The notes below the pieces were generated by a model. That model saw nothing but the letters and a program-made list of their open reading frames with translations, had not been told where the DNA came from and made no database searches. Source: Mactromeris polynyma (taxonomy: Eukaryota > Mollusca > Bivalvia > Venerida > Mactridae). From it: a stretch of 64,000 nucleotides of DNA. The position numbers and the translations under genes are program-made. The stretch spans positions 12,232,256-12,296,255 of the forward strand of contig JASFXZ010000001.1 in the NCBI GenBank assembly GCA_032209605.1, in the 5' to 3' direction. Of this stretch, positions 35,001 through 47,000 are shown one piece after another (within the stretch, counting starts at the first letter, position 1; each line of letters begins with the position of its first letter).

Positions 35001-38000
35001 AATGGCAGGTTTTTTGTGCCACAAGTTTAAGACATAGATATTTTGCCAGTACTTCAATTTTGAACACTAGATATATTTAGCTTTTGGGGTTACCTTGTTT
35101 ATGCATTGTCATAGAATTAAGCTGCCTCTAAACTTTCGGTCTGGTATTACAAATGAACTTCAACAGTTTGTTTCAAACACCTTATGCTACCTAAACACAA
35201 GTTTCCAATTCACAGAGCTGGTGTGTGGTTACACGGTAACTCCATAAGTTCACAAGTCTTCATTGGCATCATGCAAAGATGCGCATAAGACTGCATGTTT
35301 TCCCTGATATTCATCTTTCCCATTCGCTCAAATTTTTCTTGCAATTTTCTGTATCACGGTCTTGAAAATCACAGTTAATGCTTTTAGATTCGAAAAGGCA
35401 AACTATTCCACAATAAGCTGGTTTATGATAAAATGTAAATTTTATATCAAAATAGGAATGGGTAACAGATTGGCAGAGTTTAGAGGTATTTGACTACCAT
35501 AAGCATGATTATGTCTTACAATAACGATAAATGGAATGTTTCGTTGCTTTGAATGTAACCATCCTTTTTGTGCTAAAGGTTTTTCAGAAGGTGTGGCTTT
35601 CATTATGTTTAAGTTTTGTTATCATGAGAAAACAAACTCCGAAGAGAAATGGTCTTATTTATTAGTATGTTAGTCATGCATTAAGGCAATTTGTCAGATT
35701 TAGTTGATTAAAACAATTACTATAAATTGAGTGCCATATTTTACTATTGCTCAAGTTACATTAATACTCTTATAACATTACCACAGTTGTTGAGATCTAT
35801 TCAAATTTGTCAAATAGTTTGGTTTTCGAATTGCAAAGAAATCTTCCTTTTTTAAATAGGCCATCTCTTTTCAAATTATGATTTTAAGTGGAGAATAAAC
35901 ATAGATTTCAAGGTGGCCTGATAAAGTTTGATTGTATGATATATTGGCCATTAATTATTGAAAATCAATGCTATACACTTATGTTTGATGGATAAATATG
36001 GGTAAATAAATACACTATAATTAGCTTGTAAGTTGTATGGGCGCTATACTTGTGTTTTGAATTGAAATTATGACATTCATGTCTCAATCTACATGTTGTA
36101 CTGTGAACTATTTGGGTCTGATTGAGAAGTCATGTATATATGAGCATGGCTTTAAATGATGAAATATACTCTAAGCTTTTGTTTTGGAGATTATGGTTTA
36201 GCCTCCTAGAAAATTGAATTATTATCTGGGGACAGACATTTAAGGTTCAATCTTAAACATGATGATTATGTAAATATGAATCTCTTGCTGTACAATCATG
36301 TTTTGATGCAGGTATCTGTGTCTATTTGAGGGCCCTAAAACTCTTCAAGCTGCGTCACTCAGATTCTGGCAGTTGATGAAACCTTCATTCAAAATGTATG
36401 TTGTGTTGTACTACTACTTTTTTCAGTGCAGCCATACTACTCATGGCTTTGCTATTTGCATGTCAGTGTTGTGTTAACCAATCAAATCTTACTTTAACTA
36501 CCAAGGCAATTTCTCTTCAATCAAACAACCTTGACGCAGGTTAACCTTTCGATTAGGGGTACCGAAATCACCTGAATTTTCGGTGATTTTAGTGAATCCA
36601 TTTTGGATCTGGAGTGACCAATGATTGTAACCTCTCAGAAATTTTTTAAATTGGACAACAAATCTTATCCGTCAAATTGCTCCCACCATCTTTTAGCTCG
36701 CCTAGACGAACTTTAAGGATCCATGAAGGTCCGTCGTCCGTCGTCGTGAATCATGCATCGTCCGTCAACATTTTCTTTAAACAACATCTCCTATACCACT
36801 GAATGGATTTTGTCCAAATTTCACAGGAATGATCCTTGGGTGGGCCTCTTTCAAAGTTGCATAAATCGTTCCAGTCTGTAGCATAAGTAGGTCAAAGGAG
36901 CTAAAAATAGATTTTAAAGTGTAAACTTTGAAAATCTTCTTGTCCCAAACCATAAGGTTTAGAGCTTTGATATTTGGTGTTAAGCATAATGCCTAGTGGT
37001 CCTCTTTCAAGATTGCATAAATTATTAAGTTCTGTCAAAAAACATGGCCAGGGGCGTGGCTGTGTTTGCTATATGTATATAGTGGAAACTATAAATGACA
37101 TTTCCTCCTAAACCACTTGATAGATTTTGATCAAATTTTGCAGACATGATCCTTAGGTTACAGTCCTCTTTCGATGGTTCAAATTTTTTTTTTTAAATAT
37201 GTATTATTATTTCGTAAATACGAATCATTTTTTCGTAGAATCACTATTTCGTAAATACGATTCATTATTTCATAAATACAAATTATTATTTCGAAAATAT
37301 TATTATTATTTTGTAAAAAGAAATATGTTTTGTCAATACAAATTATTATTTCATAAATACGAAATAGTATTTCGTAAAAACGAATTATTTTTTCGTAAAA
37401 ACAAACAATAATATTTCGTCAAAACAAATTATTATTTCTTATATTTTTGTAAATATGAATAATAATTTCGTAAATATGAATGGCAGTGTACTCGGGTGAG
37501 CAATGATGGCCCTCTTGTTTGAATATATTTCTTGTTTACACCATTTGTTAAAAAGTATTTCATGCTGTTACATATATATGCAGAGGTCAGGTGACCTAAC
37601 CTGTGTTTCTCGGTAGTACCAACCAATGCAAATGCCAGACGGCAGACATTGTAGACTGACATTGGTAGTAAAATCTTTGGTCAGGATGATGGGGTTCAAA
37701 CATATACTGTTTTGATTGGCTGCCGTGAGTCCTGTGATCTTCTGACTATATTATAAGCTAAGCTGAAGTGGGCTTAATATAGGACAAACAATGTAAAGGC
37801 ATTTAATTTAAAGTTGAATGCTTTCAGATCTAAGTATGATATACAATAAGTTCGCATAAAACGAAAGTTTAATGCCCTTACAGTGAATTCTTGATTAGTG
37901 TGGCCAGTGAAAAGGTGTGAAGTTCTCAGCGATCACATTTACATTTTTAAAAGTCGTTGCTTAAAAGCGAGTGATTAGAATTACATTTTACAATATGATC

Positions 38001-41000
38001 CCAATATTGTCAAACACAAATTCCTGATGAAAAATGTTTAATTAAAATTTGTGGTAAAATGTTTTGACCTGTAACCTAATACAATGTACATGACAATTGT
38101 TTACGGTAGTATCTGTAATTACAATAGACCACACAATTATATGAACTTTGATAAGTTTAGTAATGTATGACTTCCTATCTGACACAAATATTTTTACAAC
38201 TATTAAAATGTTTTCATTATATAAAGTAAATGTTTTGATTAACGTGTTTTACATTCTTTAATGTTTGAATGCGATCGATGATAACAGCATTCCATTACGG
38301 TACACTAGCCTGTAGTATGCTGTACATAACGCAGTAGTAACAGTCTCCGATAGTCAATACGATGCCCTAGGTGTTATGTATATAATGATGGTGAGTGTGA
38401 CATTTTTCACATAGCTCTCTGTCTCTTCATTATGTATATAATATGAACTGCAATTGGACTGGTCTGAGTATTTATTTGCACTGACCTCTGATACTTGATT
38501 TAACATCTACATAATCATCATAATGTCACCATGGTCATCCAGGTCATTATAGTTACAAAGTTTATACTATGGAGATTTTTAAAGTAACCACAAATGTTTG
38601 GACTTCATTATGGATTCAACATAATGCAGACCACAGGCATTCATCGCATAGAGGTCCCCCAAACCCCCACTACAACCCCCAACATGGAAATCTCTGAAGT
38701 GTAGTATTACATGTAATTATATATGGAGCTGTATCTGCACATTGTGCTAATGCAAACGATTTGTTAGCAAAGTGACTTCTGTAATAAAATGCTGTATTTA
38801 TAATGCACCTATTAATATTTTAACCCAGAGGAATTAGACAATTTGTCTTTTTTTGGTTTTAAAATTCCTCACCCTAGAGCTGAACATTTTGTCTTAAAAT
38901 TCCCACAGTGGAAGATGCTAATTTCCCACTTCCAAGGGCAAAATATGAGAAGACATTGTAGGTGCCTCTTAATTTTAAAACTTTCGGGAACTGGACCCCA
39001 AACATTTGTCAACTTAAGCCCTCAAGTGATGATAGCCCCTTAAGTCGCTTTGTGTCTCTGCTTTATATAAGGTTTAAAGAAAATATTACACTGCTTAATC
39101 CCATTTGAAGGGTTGTATTATTAAATGTGTAATATTCTTAATAAAATTTCGGACCCAATGAATTCAAATGAATGAGGTTTGACTGTATATTATATGAAAT
39201 AGTCTTTATTATATATATTATGTTACTTACCAGTATGGGGGCGTTTGAATCAAATTTCCTTTAACTAAAGTAACCTTGATGGTTTTGCACTAATGATGAA
39301 GTATGTTTTACAACAATTATTTTCAACAAAATTGATGTCCTAGCTAATTTATGAAATTGAAATACTATAACATCATTATAAAGGTCTGATGTTGACAAAT
39401 GTTAGATACTCCCTTGTTTGAGCACTCTTTGTTGGTGGCCAAATGTTATATACTCCCTTGTTTGAGCACTCTTTGTTGGTGGCCAAATGTTATATACTCC
39501 CTTGTTTGAGCACTCTTTGTTGGTGGCCAAATGTTATATACTCCCTTGTTTGAGCACTCTTTGTTGGTGGCCAAATGTTATATACTCCCTTGTTTGAGCA
39601 CTCTTTGTTGGTGGCCAAATGTTATATACTCCCTTGTTTGAGCACTCTTTGTTGGTGGCCAAATGTTATATACTCCCTTGTTTGAGCACTCTTTGTTGGT
39701 GGCCAAATGTTATATACTCCCTTGTTTGAGCACTCTTTGTTGGTGGCCAAATGTTATATACTCCCTTGTTTGAGCACTCTTTGTTGGTGGCCAAATGTTA
39801 TATACTCCCTTGTTTGAGCACTCTTTGTTGGTGGCAAAATCAATATTTAGGACGTAAGCTTTTTTACAAATGAAACATTGAACGTTTCATAATGTTGCTT
39901 ATAAAAGTGTTCTTGTTCTTATTGTGTTTTCTACATTAGTTTTGTCTGTAAACTATAAACTGCAGTGTCTAGAAGTTGGGTTTCGTGATATTAGTTCCAC
40001 CTGCTAACATAAATTTATGAGAACATGCAATGAATTGAACATAATCAGAATTACAGTATACATATATAACAAGTAATAGTATATTGTACAGTTTGTGATG
40101 TCATCATGTTTGTATTGTGTTGTATTTATTTTAAACAAAAGTCACTCACTGTATGCAGATATAAGGTAAAAGGGGCCAATTTAATGTTACATCTGACATA
40201 CATACAGCAGGCTAAATTCTTAAACTCCACAGTGATCATTCAGTATATATACCTGCTGTTTGATCTGAATCTTTGTATTGCAATATTTGGCTCAATTAGG
40301 TGATCATTATTGATATGACTACAATACATTTAGATAATTTGTTTCCGGCATTTAGTTCTGTTCTGTGTTGACAGATAAATTATATCCTATTTGTTACCTT
40401 TCAGCAAGTTTGATCACTCTAACAGTTGTGTAATTAGCATTTAATGGCTATAAAGAGATACATGTATGTATTTTGTATCTGCTTGATATATTTTGACTCA
40501 CAGTCAGTGTTCCGTCGTCGTGCGTCGTGCATCGTGCGTCAACATTTTCTTTAAACAACATCTCCTCCTATACCACTGAATGGATTTTGTTCAAATTTCT
40601 CAGGAATGATCCTTGGGTGGGCCTCTTTCAAAGTTGCATAAATCGTTCCGGTCCGCTGCATAATAAGGTCACAGGAGCTAACAATAGATTTTAAAAGTGT
40701 AAACTGAGAAATTCTTCTTGTCCAGAATCCTTAAGGTCTAGAGCTTTGATATTTGGTGTGTAGCATTTTCTAGTGGTCCTCTTACAACAGACTGCATAAA
40801 TTATTTGGTTTCGTCAAAAAAGATGGCCTCTGCATAATTAGGTCACAGGAGCTAAAAATAGATTTTAAAAGTGTAAACTTTGAAAATCGCCTTGTCCAAA
40901 ACCATAAGGTCTAGAGCTTTGATATTTGGTGTGTAGCATTGCATAGTGGTCCTCTTTCAAGATTGCATAAATTATTAAGTTCTGTTAAAAAAGATGGCCG

Positions 41001-44000
41001 CCAGGGGGCGGTTGCGAATAAAAAATAGTGGTCATAAGTTTGAACGCAACTCACACGCAACTCATAGGTTTTATAGGTTTAAAGTATGCAACAAGCATGC
41101 AAGTGATCGCAGACACACGCAGAGTAAGTTCGGAAATTTTGAACATGTTCAATAATTCTTTGCGAATGCCTGTGATCAATTTATATGCAACAGGGACGTT
41201 ACGCACGAAACACGATCGCAACAGGTACGCAACTCATAAGTTAAGAACGCAGGTGATCGCAGGTCCAAATTTGAGGTAACTGGCCAGGTTTTGGTACCGT
41301 ACATGTTGCGAATGTGTTGCTTACCTGTTGCGTGCCTGTTGAGATCCTGTTGCATGTGTAGCGCACCCCAACCTATTGTGCTCATTCCCAGCATATCCCC
41401 AACCTATGCCCTGCGTATCCAACCTATTAGTTGCGTGTGATTTGCGTGTTAGTAACGCATACTACATGCGTGTTGAGAAATGGTATAAATAGTGGGCCTT
41501 TTCTAGATCCTTGTCAGTTGTTGGTGGACCTCGCAAAAAATACTGAATCGGCTCCGCTTTTATAGGTTTTTATCACGTGACCGATATTCGCAAATACCAC
41601 GCAACTTAGCACGCAGGTCAAACGCAACTTGTAAGTTTTGAACGCAACTCAAACGTAACTCGTAAGTTCAGCACGCTACTCGCACGCAACTCGCACGCAA
41701 CTCACATGCAACTCGTACGCCGATGATCGCAGATATTGGGAGATCATAAGTTCAGTTCGCAACCCACACGCAACCCACACGCAACCCACACGCAACTCAC
41801 ATGCAACCCATAGGTCAAATAGGTTACAAATTGAGAAAATTGTTGATTTTGGTTGCGTTTGGTGCATATACAAATATATTTTTACACGCAACTCATAGGT
41901 TTTAGCATACGCTATGGTGTGAGGGCACCATTAACCACTCAATGGATTTTGACCAAACTTCACACGAATGATCCTTAGGGTGGTTCTCTTTCGATGGTTT
42001 GAATTATTTTTTGTAAATATGAAATATTATTTCTTAAATACGAATTTTAATTTGTGAATAATTGTTTTGTAAAAACGATTTATTATTTCGTAAAAACGAA
42101 TTATTATTTCGTAAAAACTAATTATTATTTGGTAAAAACGACTTATTTTTTGTAATACGAATTATTATTTTGTAAAAACAACTTATTTTTTTGTAAATAT
42201 GAATTATTATTTCGTAAATACGAATGGCAGTGTACTCGGGTGAGCGATATAGGGCCATCATGGCCCTCTTGTATTGATAAATATGGTAGCGTATAAATTA
42301 AGTGCCTGACTCTGATGCCTTTTTGTTTTTCAAAATGCCAACTATTATTGATAATTGAACTCTAACTAGAACGTTAGCATTTTGAAAAAAATAAATGTAT
42401 CAGTTTGGCCAATATACTTCTGTAGATAACAAGGTAAAATATAAATTCGACAATCTATGTCAAGTATTTAATAGTGACTCAAGTTCATAAGTTAATACTG
42501 GGTACAATCATAAAGCTTTTTTAAATTAACCTCTCCAAATATAAACTAATATATGTTTTATGTTTGACTGTACTCTGCTGGGTGTGGCTTGAAGATATTG
42601 TATAGATCAAATTTCAATTACCAATTGCATTATGACAGTGAATGGTCTCTCATTGTTTCCTAATATTCTTCTACTTATGCATTTTAAGCATTTTTCAAGT
42701 TCACATTTCCTTCCATGTCAAAACTGGGTGTGTTTAAAACAGTTTGGGTGGCAGTCCTGATATTAACCGCCATCGACCTGCCCTGATTAGTTTTGCCTGT
42801 ATGTCAATATTGTAAAGTTTTCAACTTTACTGTGTACAGTCTACCCTACTTGTCAGTTTATCTGTAGGTCAACTTTACTGTGTACAGTCTACCCTAATTG
42901 TCAGTTTATCTGTAGGTCAACTTTACTGTGTACAGTCTACCCTACTTGTCAGTTTATCTGTAGGTCAACTTTACTGTGTACAGTCTACCCAGTACTTGTC
43001 AGTTTATCTGTAGGTCAACTTTACTGTGTACAGTCTACCCTACTTGTCAGTTTATCTGTAGGTCAACTTTACTATGTACAGTCTACCCAGTACTTGTCAG
43101 TTTATCTGTAGGTCAACTTTACTGTGTACAGTCTACCCAGTACTTGTCAGTTTATCTGTAGGTCAACTTTACTGTGTACAGTCTACCCAGTACTTGTCAG
43201 TTTATCTGTAGGTCAACTTTACTGTGTACAGTCTACCCAGTACTTGTCAGTTTATCTGTAGGTCAACTTTACCCAGTACTTGTCAGTTTATCTGTAGGTC
43301 AACTTTACTGTGTACAGTCTACCCAGTACTTGTCAGTTTATATGTAGGTCAACTTTACTGTGTACAGTCTTCCCAGTACTTGTCAGTTTATCTGTAGGTC
43401 AACTTTACTGTGTACAGTCTACCCAGTACTTGTCAGTTTATCTGTAGGTCAACTTTACTGTGTACAGTCTACCCAGTACTTGTCAGTTTATCTGTAGGTC
43501 AAATTTACTGTGTACAGTCTACCCTACTTGTCAGTTTATCTGTAGGTCAACTTTACTATGTACAGTCTACCCAGTACTTGTCAGTTTATCTGTAGGTCAA
43601 CTTTACTGTGTACAGTCTACCCAGTACTTGTCAGTTTATCTGTAGGTCAACTTTACTGTGTACAGTCTACCCAGTACTTGTCAGTTTATCTGTAGGTCAA
43701 CTTTACTGTGTACAGTCTACCCAGTACTTGTCAGTTTATCTGTAGGTCAACTTTACCCAGTACTTGTCAGTTTATCTGTAGGTCAACTTTACTGTGTACA
43801 GTCTACCCAGTACTTGTCAGTTTATATGTAGGTCAACTTTACTGTGTACAGTCTTCCCAGTACTTGTCAGTTTATCTGTAGGTCAACTTTACTGTGTACA
43901 GTCTACCCAGTACTTGTCAGTTTATCTGTAGGTCAACTTTACTGTGTACAGTCTACCCAGTACTTGTCAGTTTATCTGTAGGTCAACTTTACTGTGTACA

Positions 44001-47000
44001 GTCTACCCAGTACTTGTCAGTTTATCTGTAGGTCAACTTTACTGTGTACAGTCTACCCAGTACTTGTCAGTTTATCTGTAGGTCAACTTTACTGTGTACA
44101 GTCTACCCTACTTGTCAGTTTATCTGTAGGTCAACTTTACTGTGTACAGTCTACCCAGTACTTGTCAGTTTATCTGTAGGTCAACTTTACTGTGTACAGT
44201 CTACCCAGTACTTGTCAATTTATCTGTAGGTCAACTTTACTGTGTACAGTCTACCCAGTACTTGTCAGTTTATCTGTAGGTCAACTTTACTGTGTACAGT
44301 CTACCCAGTACTTGTCAGTTTATCTGTAGGTCAACTTTACTGTGTACAGTCTACCCAGTAATTGTCAGTTTATCTGTATGTCAACTTTACTGTGTACAGT
44401 CTACCCTACTTGTCAGTTTATCTGTAGGTCAACTTTACTGTGTACAGTCTACCCAGTAATTGTCAGTTTATCTGTAGGTCAACTTTACTGTGTACAGTCT
44501 ACCCTACTTGTCAGTTTATCTGTAGGTCAACTTTACTGTGTACAGTCTACCCTACTTGTCAGTTTATCTGTAGGTAGTCCATTTATTTCTAAATATTGAA
44601 TTTGTGGCGTAAGCTGAATTTCTTTACTCGAAGTGAAATATGTACAAGCGATGAAGCATTCCAATCAAACATGTAGGTCACTTGATCTATTTGATTTACA
44701 AACCTCTTTGACTTACTGAAGTCCTCGTACACACAGATTGTTCCTCTTTACACAGTATTTCATACCCATATAGTTATTACACATACATGTTTAAGGTATA
44801 TGTAACTGGCATATATATATAACCATGTATATGCCAATATATTGTGTTTCTGCACTGGAATTAGGACAATTACATTAATAAGTATTGCCACCGTTGTCTC
44901 TTGTTTCTTGAATATAGTATGTTTTGCTAAGTTACACTCTCTACATTCCTTGGTACAATGTATATATTATGTATCAGGATATTATGTACATTTTTGGAAT
45001 TACTATTTGTTGTTAAAAATAGCTGTTAATATTATAAATGTGCAATAATAAATCTATATTCATGTATTTATATAGTTATACGTGTGTCACAGGATCAGTG
45101 CATTATAAGTGGGCCTTTAAATTATAGTGAACGTTTAATAGATTTGAATGATTCAAATGTTTAATACTCAAACAATTATTTATCACCTGTTATTGTTCTT
45201 AATATATCTGTTCATGGATTTTGCTCTTTTCTTCCTTTATCTATACAAAGCTCAGAGGGGTGAGGAACGTGAAATATATAAAATGATAATAATTTTCATA
45301 TTTTAAACTCAAGATCAGAACACTTGATGAATCACATTATTGTTCCCATATTAAATCCACATAGTACTGCACTGTTTTTCTTCTCAACATAGTAAGAATG
45401 TTGGCCCGCATTTCAGCAGTAATTGCGGGCTTCACAGTTAGAACTTCGGTATTACATTCAATTGGGTATACAAAATTGTCATCTCGCCCATGTAAATTTG
45501 TTCATGAAGATTAACACGAGAGATTGGCAGTACCTGTCTACCAAAGTGTTTTGATGACAATTACTACAATATGGGTATTATGTTAAACTTTCTCCATTAC
45601 ACTGTATGATTAGAAGTAGTTTTTAAGATACTTAATTGTGATTGTAGTACAATGTGGGTCTATTTATTGTAATTTATTGATACCAATATAGTGGATTTGT
45701 TTAATCATATGTTATAGGCAATCAGTACAAAAGCAAACAGTTTGATGCGACAAACTCTCGTCGTCATCTATGTATGTGGCCGACTGTTACTTAAAATACG
45801 CTGCCTCACTGTGGTAGCTTTTGTCATGGCAAAAGATACTTACATTCCTGTTCAGATAAAACATTCAGGGCACTTATAGACAGCTTTTGGGGACTGATAT
45901 CTGACCCCTCGAATGGGGAAATTTTGCGTCCTAAACTGATGAAAAGGGGCTTTTTTAGTCCAGCTTATGTGATCAATTTTTGACTTCTCTATACATTTTT
46001 AATTAATACAAATGTATATGACATCTCATATATTCAGTATTTTCTGTAAAATGCCATGTCATGCCGTGGATCAACCTCAACATAATCCAATAAGACTTTT
46101 TCTTTCTTTTATGAGCAGTACTTTTAATGGAAACAGTGGATTTTAGATGAGATACTTTTTTAGGTAAAGGGCAAGTTGGTACCCATAAACTGGCTTGGAC
46201 CTCAAAAATAGCCAGAAGAGTGCCCTGTATAACCATTTTGAATTTTGATGCAAAACTTTTACAATTTTAATTTCATTGTTCCTACCAGTTTAATTAGCTG
46301 CCAGCAAGCTTATGTCATGGGGAATTGTTCGTTGTGTGTTCGTCCGTGTGTCAGTCTAGTCACTTTTTATTCGAACGACATCTGCTCCTTAATTGCTTGG
46401 CCCAAATTTTGACTAAACTTCACCGTAACGTTCCTTGGGAGGTCCTCTTTCAGGGTTGTTCAAATGGTTATGGTCTTCAACTCCAGAACCATTAGGATCA
46501 GAGCTTTCATATTTAGTATGTACCGTTGTCTAGTGGTCCTGTACTAAGGATTGTTCTAATCATGTTGACCTTGGGTCAATATAGGCCCTACCCTGGGGGT
46601 CACATGTTTTATATAGACTCAGGTTTTTTAAAGAATTACATGGGAAAATCTTTCAAAATCCATTTTAAAGATCATATGTATTGTATCTATAATGATATTA
46701 ACACTTAACTTACTAAAGGTTAATTAAGATACAGTTACATCAAGGTCGTTAATTCATCATTCTTGATGACAGAATATATATTTTATAGCTAAAAATAAAC
46801 AGTGACTTGCAAATGAGGTCATTAATTGACTCATGACAGACAGTATATTACTAGTTAAATATGTCCGAATGTTTCATGAATATATTTTGAAGCTATCATG
46901 AGTCATTTGTCTCAAATCTTTGAGTGAGCCTCTCTACATTACAGAATATCATCAAATACATTTTGTTATTCACTTATATAAAATATGGAAAAATCTGTTT

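Noticed and set aside
39397..39837. CRISPR-like array
   Set aside because: Units are contiguous with no unique spacers, in a eukaryotic context; it is a minisatellite. The same holds for the arrays at 42818-44577 and 51147-54130.
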